From Parasedimentitalea maritima (GTDB taxonomy: Bacteria > Pseudomonadota > Alphaproteobacteria > Rhodobacterales > Rhodobacteraceae), in contig NZ_VAUA01000001.1 in the NCBI RefSeq assembly GCF_005771405.1, positions 124,001 through 188,000 of the forward strand: a stretch of DNA of 64,000 nucleotides. The letters run 5' to 3'. This document shows positions 43,430 to 52,549 of the stretch, piece after piece. A program made the translations under genes and the position numbers. The notes under the pieces are model-generated. The model ran no database searches. It saw nothing but the letters and a program-made list of their open reading frames with translations, and was not told the DNA's origin. Position 1 is the stretch's first letter. The number at the start of each line of letters is the position of its first letter.

Positions 43430-44838
43430 AGGCCTTTCGCAATCTCGGTGATGACATCATAGGCAGCCATCACGTCGGTTTCGGTTGTTTCAAACTGTCC
43501 GGCCTGGAACCGGATCACCAGGTCGCCATCCACGCGGGTCTGGGTCAGATAGATGCGGCCATCGTCGTTGATGGCATTGACCAAGCGCAGGTTTAAATCA
43601 TCCAAATTGCTGGCCCCGGCAGGCGCATAGCGGAACGTCCAGAGTGACCACATCGGCGCAGTGATGATTTCAAACGCATCTGTTTCAGCCAGCTTGTCAT
43701 GCAGCTGGTTTGACCAGTTGACGTGATTGCGCAGCCGTTGCCGCAATCCTTCCAGCCCATAGGTTCGGATTACAAACCAGATCTTGAGCGCGCGGAACCG
43801 TCGGCCCAGCGGCACTGACCATTCCGAGTAGTTGATGATGCCATCCTTACCGTGTGTCTTCAGGTATTCGGGGCTGATCGCCAGCGTCTGCACCAGATCA
43901 TCCGGATTCTTCAGGAAATGCGCCGAGCAGTCAAACTGCACGCCCAGCCATTTATGTGGGTTGAACACGATGCTGTCGGCACGCTCAACACCCGGCCAGT
44001 AATGGCGGTATTCGGGGCAGATCATTGCCGACCCTGCCCAGGCCGCGTCGATATGCGAATACAATTCGTATTTTTCAGCGATATCAAGGCATTGCTCTAC
44101 CGGATCAGTTGCGCCTGTTCCGGTGCCACCAACACAAAGGATTAGGCCTGCTGGTTGCAATCCGGCTGCAATATCAGCCTCGATCGCGGCCTCTAATGCG
44201 TCCGGATCCATGCCGCGCCAATCACCTTTGACCGGGATGCGGACAAGGTTCTGTTGGCCAATACCCGACACCCAGATTGCTCGATCGATCGAGGTATGCA
44301 CTTCGGATGAACAGTAAACTCGCAGCGGTTTTTGCTTGAACAACCCTTGTTGATTGCCCTGCCAATTCAGCGCCTTTTCCCGCATGGTCAACACCGCGGC
44401 GAGCGTTGCTGATGACGCGCTATCCTGAATGACGCCTTGAAACGGTTCGGGCAAATCTAGTGCCTGCCGCAGCCAGTCCATCATCCGGGTTTCCATCTCG
44501 GTTGCGGCGGGCGAAGTCTGCCACAGCATGCATTGCGGCGCGATGGCGCTGCTCAGGAATTCAGCCAGCACCGATGGGGCTGAGGCGTTTGAGGTGAAAT
44601 AGGCAAAGAACCGGGGATGCTGCCAATGGGTGATGCCGGGCATCACAATGTCTTCGAAATCGCTGAAGATCGCCTCCATCCCTTCGCCGGTTTCTGGCGG
44701 GGTGGCGGGCAGGGCGTTCAGCACATCTCCCGGTTCAGTCATCGCCCGGACCGGTTTATCCCCCACGGTTTGGTGGTAGTCTTGTGTCCAGTCAGCGACC
44801 CGGCGGCCCCATTCGGAAAATTCATCCCATTTCATCAT
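43426..44838 (-). CDS. Aromatic amino acid decarboxylase-type PLP enzyme inside the hpa operon
   Basis: 470 residues of the group II PLP decarboxylases (DOPA/tyrosine/tryptophan decarboxylase type). The PLP Lys is in NPHKWLG, the ring-stacking His in SSEVHTSID, and the loop Tyr in SPEYLKTHG. The conserved PLGRRFRALKIWFV segment is also there. Both His and Tyr are kept, so a true decarboxylase rather than an aldehyde synthase is expected. It shares ATGA with hpaG, so it belongs to the pathway operon. It may turn DOPA or tyrosine into amines that enter the homoprotocatechuate route. The substrate is not proven. Confidence 0.92.
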   Translation of the reverse strand: MMKWDEFSEWGRRVADWTQDYHQTVGDKPVRAMTEPGDVLNALPATPPETGEGMEAIFSDFEDIVMPGITHWQHPRFFAYFTSNASAPSVLAEFLSSAIAPQCMLWQTSPAATEMETRMMDWLRQALDLPEPFQGVIQDSASSATLAAVLTMREKALNWQGNQQGLFKQKPLRVYCSSEVHTSIDRAIWVSGIGQQNLVRIPVKGDWRGMDPDALEAAIEADIAAGLQPAGLILCVGGTGTGATDPVEQCLDIAEKYELYSHIDAAWAGSAMICPEYRHYWPGVERADSIVFNPHKWLGVQFDCSAHFLKNPDDLVQTLAISPEYLKTHGKDGIINYSEWSVPLGRRFRALKIWFVIRTYGLEGLRQRLRNHVNWSNQLHDKLAETDAFEIITAPMWSLWTFRYAPAGASNLDDLNLRLVNAINDDGRIYLTQTRVDGDLVIRFQAGQFETTETDVMAAYDVITEIAKGL

Positions 44839-44942
44839 CTTATCCTTTGGTCCGCGCCTATGGCACGGGCCGCGCCCAGACCTTCCTACGGGGAGGGCGC
44901 TCTACGCCCACCCGCCGGTCCGGGCACTGCCCTTATGTTTCG

Positions 44943-45923
44943 CTACGGTGCAATAATCGGCTGTGCGGTCAAGGCACTTGGTTTCGTTTCAGCCCCGGCA
45001 AAGGTCGACCCCTCCTCGAACCAGCTGCGCGGTGCGGCTGCGCCCCACAGGGTTTGCCGTTGCGGATCGGTCAGCGACCATTTGATTGGCTCAAGATCCG
45101 GGTCACAGGTTTGGTAATCCGAGCAGTAAATCTCAATCCGGTGGCCATCCGGGTCACGCACATACAGAAAGAAAGCGTTAGAAATCCCGTGTCGACCGGG
45201 GCCGCGCTCGATGTTGTCGATGTAACCAGTCGTCGACATCAGATCCAACAGGTCGATGATGTTCAGCGGTGTTGGCACCCAGAATGCCGTGTGATGCAGC
45301 CGGGGACCTAACCCATTGGTAAAGGCCACGTCATGGACGCCACCCTTGCGGTGCATCCATGCCGCCCAGGTTTTCCCGCTCTCGTCGTCCGCCGTGTACT
45401 CGGTCACCCGGAACCCGATGTCGTTGTAAAACGCAACAGAAGCATCCACATCGGCACTGAACATGTTGAAGTGATCAATACGCAGCGGTTTCACGCCATT
45501 GTATAGTTTGTATTTTTGGTGGATGGGGTCCAGCCGGTCCATTTTGACGTAGAATTCTAATGGAATACCCCAAGGATCACGGGTGCGCAGACAGCGACCC
45601 ATGTGCGGGCGGTCGACCCATTCAACCGGCAGATCACGCGAGGCAAAGAAGTCAGCAGCTTTGTCCAGATCAGGCTCGTCGTACAGCTTGAACCCCAACA
45701 CACCGACCTCGGCCTTGTCAGCCTGGACCAGCACGATGCAGTGATGGCCGCGCTCTTCCATGGCGCGCAGGTAGATGCGCTGGTCATCCTCGTGGGTCAC
45801 TTGCAGCCCAAGTGTATCTACATAAAAGGCGCGCGAGGCAGAAAGGTCGGTGACCATGTATTCAACATGGGACAGCCGTACGATGTTGAACGGCGGATAT
45901 AGGTTAGCGGCGGGAATAGGCAT
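44943..45923 (-). CDS. hpaD: 3,4-dihydroxyphenylacetate 2,3-dioxygenase (extradiol, VOC type)
   Basis: 326 residues with two VOC repeats. The ring-opening metal triad in the second repeat is seen as His151 (RIDHFN), His210/His211 (RLHHTAF) and Glu264 (HRIEIY), matching MndD-type enzymes (155, 214, 267). This is the type I extradiol version, unrelated to the LigB-type HpaD of E. coli. It cleaves homoprotocatechuate to the semialdehyde used by hpaE, which is encoded next to it. RBS GGAGGAG precedes the ATG. Confidence 0.94.
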   Translation of the reverse strand: MPIPAANLYPPFNIVRLSHVEYMVTDLSASRAFYVDTLGLQVTHEDDQRIYLRAMEERGHHCIVLVQADKAEVGVLGFKLYDEPDLDKAADFFASRDLPVEWVDRPHMGRCLRTRDPWGIPLEFYVKMDRLDPIHQKYKLYNGVKPLRIDHFNMFSADVDASVAFYNDIGFRVTEYTADDESGKTWAAWMHRKGGVHDVAFTNGLGPRLHHTAFWVPTPLNIIDLLDLMSTTGYIDNIERGPGRHGISNAFFLYVRDPDGHRIEIYCSDYQTCDPDLEPIKWSLTDPQRQTLWGAAAPRSWFEEGSTFAGAETKPSALTAQPIIAP

Positions 45924-45961
45924 GAAAGTCTCCTCCAGAGGTGCGCGTTTCCGGGAAAGGG

Positions 45962-47473
45962 TCAGGCGCCAAGGCGCGGGATGTTGTGGTGACCAAGAGC
46001 AAAGCCGATGTGCTTTTGCTCCATGTAAAAATCGAAACTCCAGTCGCCGCCATCACGACCAATGCCGCTGGCTTTGACGCCGCCAAACGGGGTTGGCAGG
46101 TGACGCACGTTTTCCGAGTTCACCCAGATCATCCCGGCTTCCAGATGATTGGTGAACCGCAACGCGCGGCTCAGGTCGTTGGTCCAGACATAGCCGGTCA
46201 ACCCGTATTGGGTGTCATTGGCCATTTCCAGCGCCTCTTCTTCGGTTTCAAAAGTGATCGCCGTCAGCACTGGCCCAAAGATTTCTTCTTGCGCGATGCG
46301 CATCTTGTTGTTGGCATTGGTGAATAGGGTGGGGCGTACGAAATAGCCTTCGTCACCCACTACCTCACCACCGGCGGCAATAGTGGCGCCGTCCTGTTTG
46401 GCGATCTCAAAATACGAGGTCACCTTGTCGAAATGTTCCTGTGCAACCAGCGGCCCAACCTCGGTTTTGGGGTCCAGCGGATGGCCGACGCGGATATTGT
46501 TGACCCGCTCCACCAGCTTTGCCTGAAACTCTTCGGCGATGCTGTCTTGTACCAATAGACGCGAGGACGAGGTGCAGCGCTCGCCGTTGATCGAATAGAT
46601 CATGAAGATCACCGCATCCAGCGCGCGGTCCAGATCAGCGTCATCAAAGACCACCACCGGGTTCTTGCCGCCCAGCTCCAGATGCATCCGTTTCAGGGTA
46701 TCGGCACCCTGTTTGGTGATCAGGGAACCTGTGCGGCTTTCACCAACAAAGGCAATCGCCTTGATTGCGGGATGTTCGGTCAACCGTTTGCCGGCCTCTT
46801 CGCCAAAGCCGTTTACCAGGTTCCACACCCCGGCAGGCAATCCGGCCTCATGGGCGATCTCGGCCAGTATGCGCGCGGTTAGCGGGCTCAGTTCGGCCGG
46901 CTTGTGCACCACTGTGCAGCCTGAGGCCAGCGCCGGCGCGATCTTCCAGGTGGACAACATAAATGGCGTATTCCACGGGGTGATCACCCCAACCGGACCA
47001 ATCGGCACCCGCGTGGTGACATTCATCAGGGTGGGCGATTGCAGGTTTTTACCATCGCGGGCCGCTGTCACCTGATCGGCGAAATAGCGGAAGTTCTCGG
47101 CTCCGCGCAGCGCCGCCTTGGACATAAAACGCAGCGCCTGACCCGTGTCCCAGCATTCGCAAAACGCGATCTCTTCGGCGCGCGCCTCGATACCTTCGGC
47201 AATGCGGATCAGGATTTTCTTGCGCTGCAGCGCCGGCATGTCGCGCCAAGCCGGAAAGGCATCCTTGGCGGCTTGGGCGGCGGCGTCAATATCAGCGGCG
47301 CCGCCATGCGACACCTGGCAGATCACGCTCTTGTCGGTGGGTGAGACCGTCTCAAATGTCTTACCTGACAGCGCAGCCCTGCTTTCGCCGCCAATCAGGT
47401 TTTGAATGCCATTTTTGCGAAACCGCTCAAGATAACCATTCAGCTTTGCGATATTGGAGGTGAGTTCAGTCAT
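45962..47473 (-). CDS. hpaE: 5-carboxymethyl-2-hydroxymuconate semialdehyde dehydrogenase
   Basis: 503 residues of the aldehyde dehydrogenase superfamily. The general-base Glu is in HLELGGKNP, the nucleophile Cys in GERCTSSSR, and the NAD loop is GFGEEAGKRLTEHPAIKAIAFVG. It oxidises the ring-cleavage semialdehyde. The start at MTELTS (47473) overlaps the hpaF stop by 8 bp; a Met three codons earlier is possible. hpaD follows. Confidence 0.95.
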   Translation of the reverse strand: MTELTSNIAKLNGYLERFRKNGIQNLIGGESRAALSGKTFETVSPTDKSVICQVSHGGAADIDAAAQAAKDAFPAWRDMPALQRKKILIRIAEGIEARAEEIAFCECWDTGQALRFMSKAALRGAENFRYFADQVTAARDGKNLQSPTLMNVTTRVPIGPVGVITPWNTPFMLSTWKIAPALASGCTVVHKPAELSPLTARILAEIAHEAGLPAGVWNLVNGFGEEAGKRLTEHPAIKAIAFVGESRTGSLITKQGADTLKRMHLELGGKNPVVVFDDADLDRALDAVIFMIYSINGERCTSSSRLLVQDSIAEEFQAKLVERVNNIRVGHPLDPKTEVGPLVAQEHFDKVTSYFEIAKQDGATIAAGGEVVGDEGYFVRPTLFTNANNKMRIAQEEIFGPVLTAITFETEEEALEMANDTQYGLTGYVWTNDLSRALRFTNHLEAGMIWVNSENVRHLPTPFGGVKASGIGRDGGDWSFDFYMEQKHIGFALGHHNIPRLGA

Positions 47474-47864
47474 TGGTGTCAACCTTTGTCAGGTGATCGC
47501 GGATGGTGCCGCATTTTGGCGAAAGCTCGGGGTCGATGTCGCGCATTTCAAATGACAGCGCGAGAGAGAGGGTTTGCATAGTCGGTTCAAGGTATCTTCT
47601 TGCCGCTTCAAATATGTGAGCTGTGGCCCGTTTGCGGGTGTCCAGATCCCGCCCCGCACGCAGGCGAACCGATATGTCGATATAACTGTGATTGTCAGAG
47701 CCATCTGCGATAGATACGTGCGTGGCGGCAAAAGCGCGGACCCGGACGCCGGCCAGCGGCAATACGCCGGTGTCGATCGCTGCTCGGCGAAGGGTGTCGC
47801 ACAAGTCAGCGATATCGACATGCGGCTCTAGATTAGCCGAATAGTCCAGGGTGATGTGTGGCAT
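47466..47864 (-). CDS. hpaF: 5-carboxymethyl-2-hydroxymuconate delta-isomerase
   Basis: 132 residues. The N-terminus is MPHITLDYSANLEP with catalytic Pro1 exposed after Met removal, as in the CHMI/tautomerase family. It also has IDISVRLRAGRDLDTRKRAT and the terminal CGTIRDHL. It isomerises the enol acid made by hpaE. It is the first gene of the operon, with an operator-like dyad 16 bp upstream. Confidence 0.93.
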   Translation of the reverse strand: MPHITLDYSANLEPHVDIADLCDTLRRAAIDTGVLPLAGVRVRAFAATHVSIADGSDNHSYIDISVRLRAGRDLDTRKRATAHIFEAARRYLEPTMQTLSLALSFEMRDIDPELSPKCGTIRDHLTKVDTND

Positions 47865-47879
47865 GGCTTGTGATCCGAT

Positions 47880-47903
47880 AATTACTTAACTTGTGTAGCA
47901 ATT
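47880..47903. promoter_or_regulatory. Operator-like dyad between hpaF and hpaR
   Basis: An imperfect 24-bp inverted repeat, AATTnCTnA-N6-TnAGnAATT (eight of twelve positions paired), lies 16 bp upstream of the hpaF ATG. Nearby bases are AT-rich. Its place suits repression of the hpa operon by the divergently encoded MarR-type regulator. The binding is inferred. Confidence 0.45.
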
Positions 47904-47991
47904 TGAGGATTTGGGGTCAAGTTTTGAATTGGCCCTGAACTTCCTTCATTCGGGCAATTGCCTTTGCGGGCATGTAAGGTGATAATTAGCC

Positions 47992-48426
47992 ATGACAAAA
48001 GCTCTTCCCACCACCGACCGATCCTTGCCTATTGCACTGCTGCGTGCCCGTGAGAGGGTGATGGGACCTATTCGAGCCCTTCTCAGCGACGTGGATCTGA
48101 CTGAGCAGCAGTGGCGGGTTTTGCGGGTGGTGCAGGAAAGCGGGTCCATCGATCCGACACAGATCGCTGAACAGGCTTGTTTGTTGCTGCCCAGCTTGAC
48201 GCGCATTCTGCAAAAACTGGAAGACAAGCAGATGATTGGTCGCGCGCGAGATCAACAGGATCGCCGTAAGCAGGTGATTACCATCACAGCCGCAGGAGAG
48301 GCTGTGATTGCTGCCAATTTGGAAGCAAGTCTGGCACTGGTCGCTGAAACCCGCGCAAAAATGGGCGTAGACCGCTATGAGGCGCTCTTGGATCTCCTGA
48401 ACGAGCTGGACCGGATCGAGTTGTAG
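47992..48426 (+). CDS. hpaR: MarR-family regulator of the homoprotocatechuate operon
   Basis: 144 residues of the MarR fold. A winged helix-turn-helix (VDLTEQQWRVLRVVQESGSIDPTQIAEQACLLLPSLTRILQKLEDKQMIGR) is followed by a wing in RDQQDRRKQVITITAAG. Homology pattern and position opposite hpaF-E-D identify HpaR, which in enterobacteria represses the operon until 4-hydroxyphenylacetate or homoprotocatechuate binds. Confidence 0.92.
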   Translation: MTKALPTTDRSLPIALLRARERVMGPIRALLSDVDLTEQQWRVLRVVQESGSIDPTQIAEQACLLLPSLTRILQKLEDKQMIGRARDQQDRRKQVITITAAGEAVIAANLEASLALVAETRAKMGVDRYEALLDLLNELDRIEL

Positions 48427-48570
48427 TACGCCCGTCTTGCAGTCGTAACGTGAAAACTCTCGGTTGACGCCCTGCGTGTCAGTGTTGAAATGGGTACCAT
48501 TCAGCAAATGAATCCTGGTCCCGCTTACCGTTGAGCGCGACTTGGCAAGGCAGGTACTACGCGGATCGTT

Positions 48571-49830
48571 TTATGATGGGCGTCGCAAGAAAATTTGCAC
48601 ATCTGCCACATTGGTGCCGGTAGCGCCGGTGACCAGCAAGGCGTCAGCCGCTGCGAGGGCTGCGTTGCTGTCGTTATTGGCCAGTAAGGCATCAGGGTTG
48701 GCACCGCTCTTGCGAATTTGGTTCCAGGTTTTGGCAGTGACTATCCCGCCGGCGGCCTGTGTCGGGCCGTCGCGGCCATCGGTTCCGCCAGACAGGAAAA
48801 GCCAGTCTCCGGTGAGGTGCTCGGCACCCAGTTTCGCCAGCCAAAGCGCCAGTTCTTGATTGCGACCACCCAAGCCTGTTCCCTTGATTTGCACCGTTGT
48901 CTCTCCGCCAAAGATCAAGGCTACTGGCCTGTCGGTTGGGGCCGCGAGCGCAGCATCAAGAATGGTTTGCGTGGCGGCTTCGACATCTCCGGTTAGATGG
49001 TCGCTGATCAGTTGGGCATCCCAGTCTGACGCCGCATCGAGCATAGATTGCAGGCTATGGCGGTTTGATCCAATCAGGGTGTTGGATGCCTCAGGAAGAG
49101 AGGCGTATTGGTTGGGTGTTGCGTCAAGGTGTGCTTGGACCGATGCAGGAGCTGCGTCCCATATTTCGGCCTGTTGCATGACATCGCGCGCCTGTGCCGG
49201 AGTCCCAATGGGGGCTACGCTGGGGCCAGAGGCGATGGCCCGCAGATCATCGCCGATTACGTCGGATAGAATGTAAGCGGTGACCGGGGCTGGGGCAGCA
49301 TGACGCAGTAAACCGCCACCTTTGATTGCGGACAGTTGTTGGCGGATCAGGTTCATGTCGTTGATTTCAAGACCTGAGGCCAGCAGCAGTTCATTGACGG
49401 CTGCCTTGTCGTCCAGCGTCAGGCCGACAGCTGGAGCAACCACGAGAGCGGATCCGCCGCCCGAGATCAGGGCGATGACCCGATCGTTGTCAGTAGCGGA
49501 GGCCAGCAGGTCAATAACTGCACGTCCTGCAGCGGCACTGGCTTCGTCCGGAACCGGGTGTGAACCGCTGAGAGTGGTGGCGCCGGGAATGTCGCACAGG
49601 TTTTCTGGGTTGGTCACCGACAATGCAACACGTGGTTCTGGGATCAGATCCAAGGCTTCTTTCATCATTGGAGAAGCGGCCTTGCCAATGGCGATTACAA
49701 TATTGCGACCGCCATCTTGTAGGGCAGGCAGCGGTTGATCGGCCAACTGCCTGCGAAGAGCCGCGGCGGGATCTGCGCGTTTCACTGCTGCGTCAAAGAG
49801 AGAAAGAGCAGTGGTGCGAAGATCTGACAT
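48571..49830 (-). CDS. Glycerate 2-kinase/DUF4147 (MOFRL) family protein
   Basis: 419 residues. An N-terminal DUF4147 domain has GKAASPMMKEAL and ISGGGSALVVAP, and the C-terminal MOFRL domain has LFLSGGTDGRDGPT. Members are glycerate 2-kinases (GckA) and were long named hydroxypyruvate reductase (TtuD). ATP-dependent phosphorylation of D-glycerate is the likely reaction. It stands alone between the hpaR gene (convergent) and the hydrolase gene upstream. Confidence 0.9.
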   Translation of the reverse strand: MSDLRTTALSLFDAAVKRADPAAALRRQLADQPLPALQDGGRNIVIAIGKAASPMMKEALDLIPEPRVALSVTNPENLCDIPGATTLSGSHPVPDEASAAAGRAVIDLLASATDNDRVIALISGGGSALVVAPAVGLTLDDKAAVNELLLASGLEINDMNLIRQQLSAIKGGGLLRHAAPAPVTAYILSDVIGDDLRAIASGPSVAPIGTPAQARDVMQQAEIWDAAPASVQAHLDATPNQYASLPEASNTLIGSNRHSLQSMLDAASDWDAQLISDHLTGDVEAATQTILDAALAAPTDRPVALIFGGETTVQIKGTGLGGRNQELALWLAKLGAEHLTGDWLFLSGGTDGRDGPTQAAGGIVTAKTWNQIRKSGANPDALLANNDSNAALAAADALLVTGATGTNVADVQIFLRRPS

Positions 49831-49981
49831 AAAAGTCCCGTCCGTGAATTATACCCAATCCTGACGCCCACTGTGCTGGAGCACCTTACCTGATGGCAGG
49901 GATGGGAATGTTAACGCTAAATGCTGGGCAGGTTGTGCCCGAAAAAGGTCGGGCAGGTCAATCCGTAGCTCAGGGGTTGGG

Positions 49982-51517
49982 TCAAGAACGCCGTTTATAC
50001 ATTTGCGGGCCATCTGCGGTGATCGAATGTAAAGAGAGAGTGTGATCCATATTTTGCATCCGATGTTTCAGCATTCCCCGCAAAAGCCGGGTTAGGTCTT
50101 TCTGGTATTCGGGCTTTTCTGCGACGTTTTCGAATTCACCCGCGGCTCGGTGATCGAGCAGCATCGGGGCCAGATCAGCAGCAAATTCCACCAGTGTAAA
50201 TCGTTCATCACGTAAGATGCCAAGCGATGAATTACTGGGGGTGGTGCCCAAGGCTTGCTCCCATTCTGAGGGCGAGCCTGGTTTGGCAAAGTCGAGTTCG
50301 GAGAAAGAGTATTGCCGCCAATCCGCTGGGGTCTCACCATGCAGCAAAGGCAGCAGCGAACGCCCATCCATAGCATTTGGAATGTCTTGCCCGACCCAGT
50401 CCAGAATTGTTGGTGTCAAATCGATGGATTCGGTGATTTGGGTCACGACAGATCCGGCGCGAGCCTCATTGCCCGGTTGGCGAATGATCAGTGGAGTGTG
50501 ATAGGCTGCGTCATAAACCGAGAACTTGCCCCAGCTGTGGCGGTCACCCAGCATCTCACCGTGATCTGCTGAAATAACCACCAGTGTGTCATCCTCCTGA
50601 CCGCTGTCTTTCAGAAACTGCAGGACGCGTCCAATATGGTTGTCGACTTCTGTTGCCAGCCCAAGGTAGAGCGCGCGCAAGGTTTGGATGTTGTCATCCG
50701 TCGGCTGCAAGTCGGGAAAGCCCATGACGAAATCTGCAGGCGTGTAGGCTTGTTGGGTTGGGGCAAAGAACGGGTGGAGTGCGGTTTCTGCATCTGGTGT
50801 ATCAAGGCGTTCCGGTAGCGGGAGCGCGGCGGGATCATACATATCGTTATAGGGCGCCGGTGCCACCAGTGGTGGGTGAGGGCGTATATAGGTGAGATGC
50901 GCAAACCAACTTTGATCCGCATAGGCGGGCATGGTGGCCAGAAAACGGTCGGTTAGAAATGCGGTGTCACTGTGTTCAGCGCTGTAAAGAGCAGGATCGT
51001 TCAGTCGGGGCGTGCCACCTGTCGGTGAAACAGGTTTGTAAACGTCCGGGTAGTGGTCAAACTGATACCCTTGATTGAGCAAGTGCGAGCGCCACGGATA
51101 AGACATCTCCATCCGCATCTCCAGCATCTCCTGAAAACCATTCATTTGGTATTCATAGGAGCGAACGGCAGGGTCATTGGCATGATGAGCACGCGGATCT
51201 TGCGAGGTATCGGTATAGCCAAATAGCATCGGCAGGTATCCGGCCTTACGCATTTCTGTCGCTATGTTTGGCGTGTCGTGGCGCAAAGGGGTCCCATTGC
51301 GAACCGAACGATGGTTCATCGCATATTGCCCGGTTAGCAATGATGCGCGCGACGGGCCGCAGGGGTTTACCACTGTATAATTGCGTTCAAATGTCACTGC
51401 TTGCTGCATAAAGGAGCGCAGGTTTGGCAGTTCTACATGGTCTGCCATGGCGCCAAACAGGCAGTCAGCCCGCATTTGATCGATCAGGATGAACAAAACA
51501 TTTTTGGGATTGGCCAT
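49982..51517 (-). CDS. Phosphonate monoester hydrolase-like enzyme (sulfatase superfamily)
   Basis: 511 residues of the alkaline-phosphatase/sulfatase superfamily. Metal ligands are in LIDQMRAD and SADHGEMLGD. The formylglycine Cys53 lies in NPCGPSRASLLTGQY, a C-x-P-S-R motif. Features such as FGYTDTSQDPRAHHA, YIRPHPPLVA and DGRSLLPLL match the phosphonate monoester hydrolase/phosphodiesterase of rhizobia better than choline sulfatase. It should hydrolyse phosphodiesters or phosphonate monoesters and perhaps sulfate esters. No signal peptide; a separate formylglycine generator is needed and is not nearby. It is divergent from a DeoR regulator and a Na/Pi cotransporter. Confidence 0.88.
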   Translation of the reverse strand: MANPKNVLFILIDQMRADCLFGAMADHVELPNLRSFMQQAVTFERNYTVVNPCGPSRASLLTGQYAMNHRSVRNGTPLRHDTPNIATEMRKAGYLPMLFGYTDTSQDPRAHHANDPAVRSYEYQMNGFQEMLEMRMEMSYPWRSHLLNQGYQFDHYPDVYKPVSPTGGTPRLNDPALYSAEHSDTAFLTDRFLATMPAYADQSWFAHLTYIRPHPPLVAPAPYNDMYDPAALPLPERLDTPDAETALHPFFAPTQQAYTPADFVMGFPDLQPTDDNIQTLRALYLGLATEVDNHIGRVLQFLKDSGQEDDTLVVISADHGEMLGDRHSWGKFSVYDAAYHTPLIIRQPGNEARAGSVVTQITESIDLTPTILDWVGQDIPNAMDGRSLLPLLHGETPADWRQYSFSELDFAKPGSPSEWEQALGTTPSNSSLGILRDERFTLVEFAADLAPMLLDHRAAGEFENVAEKPEYQKDLTRLLRGMLKHRMQNMDHTLSLHSITADGPQMYKRRS

Positions 51518-51585
51518 GGTGCATCTCCTTCACCGAGTCTGAATGCCAGATAAACGTGGAATGCGGTCGGAGAAAAGAGGATATT

Positions 51586-51653
51586 TGTGGGTAATGTAGG
51601 AAATTTTGGAGTAATGTGGGTATTGTGAGGAAATTTCCTTGATGGTTGTGGGT
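51586..51653. repeat. Three phased TGTGGGT repeats in the divergent promoter region
   Basis: TGTGGGTAATGTAGGAAATTT (51586) and TGTGGGTATTGTGAGGAAATTT (51615) are near-identical units 29 bp apart. A third TGTGGGTTTTTGTG begins at 51647, 32 bp on. Spacing near three helix turns puts them on one DNA face. A perfect GGAAATTTCC sits at 51629-51638. These are probably the binding sites of the DeoR-family regulator encoded next to them, controlling both directions. Confidence 0.65.
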
Positions 51654-51700
51654 TTTTGTGTATTTTTGAGGCTAACTTTGACTGCGCGAGAGAGCCACCT

Positions 51701-52501
51701 TTGTCTGGCACACAATCCCTTTCCCACCGTGAACTGGAACTACTAGGGGCTTTGCGCCGCTTGGGTGGGTCTGCTCGAAGTGCAGATTTGGCCAAAGCGC
51801 TGGATGTATCTGAGGAAACTGTACGCCGCACCGTTAAGGCCTTGTCCAAGGCTGGAGCAGTGTTGCGGGTGCATGGCGGTGCACATTTGGTTGGTGCGCA
51901 AAGTGAGCCCAGTTTTTATCACCGGTTTGGTCAGGATTCCGCAGTTAAGCAACGGATCGCAGCGCAGGTGTCTCGGATCGTTCGGGATGGAATGACGGTT
52001 TTTCTGGATGTTGGCTCTACCACCGCCTACGTCGCCGAGGCATTGCAGCGAAAATCCAACTTAACCGTTGTTACCAATTCGATAGGCGTGGCCCAGGCGC
52101 TGGCCAGTCACAACGGCAACCGCGTGCATTTGTTGGGCGGGGAAATGCAAAGCAATGAACGCGGGACATTTGGCTATGTGGCGGAACACCAGGCGCGCAG
52201 ATTTGTGTTTGATGTTGCGGTGTTGTCAGCGGATGCCCTGACCGCCAAGCACGGTGTTCTGTATCAGAACGCCGGCGAGGCCCAGTTGGCGACTGTGGTC
52301 GCAGACTGCGCTGAATGTACCGTGTTGGCGCTGGCCCATCCCAAGTTTGATGAGACTGCTCCGCATCGTGGACCCTTGCTCGGAAATCTGGATCGAGTTG
52401 TCAGCGATAAGGCGCCGGGAAAGAAGTTGACGGCGGCATTGGCGGGCCACGGGATCGGCATTGATATTGCCAAAGACGGAAGCGGCGAAGATGGCAAGTA
52501 G
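51701..52501 (+). CDS. DeoR/GlpR-family regulator (near the phosphoesterase)
   Basis: About 266 residues. The N-terminal DeoR helix-turn-helix (LSHRELELLGALRRLGGSARSADLAKALDVSEETVRRTVKAL) is followed by RVHGGAHLV, then the sugar-phosphate-sensing domain with DVGSTTAYVAEAL and VTNSIGVAQAL. DeoR regulators respond to phosphorylated metabolites. The start is uncertain: TTG at 51701 has GAGAG upstream and fits homologues, while an earlier TTG at 51656 lies inside the repeats. It sits between the hydrolase (divergent) and nptA-like gene (same strand, 48 bp). Confidence 0.85.
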   Translation: MSGTQSLSHRELELLGALRRLGGSARSADLAKALDVSEETVRRTVKALSKAGAVLRVHGGAHLVGAQSEPSFYHRFGQDSAVKQRIAAQVSRIVRDGMTVFLDVGSTTAYVAEALQRKSNLTVVTNSIGVAQALASHNGNRVHLLGGEMQSNERGTFGYVAEHQARRFVFDVAVLSADALTAKHGVLYQNAGEAQLATVVADCAECTVLALAHPKFDETAPHRGPLLGNLDRVVSDKAPGKKLTAALAGHGIGIDIAKDGSGEDGK

Positions 52502-52549
52502 TATTGGCAAAGGCTGTTGGTATCAGGTCGCCGCAAAGAGGAGCCTAAC

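Noticed and set aside
43426-44838. Aromatic acetaldehyde synthase instead of decarboxylase
   Set aside because: Both the active-site His (SSEVHTS) and the loop Tyr (PEYLKTHG) of true decarboxylases are present. Acetaldehyde synthases change one of these.
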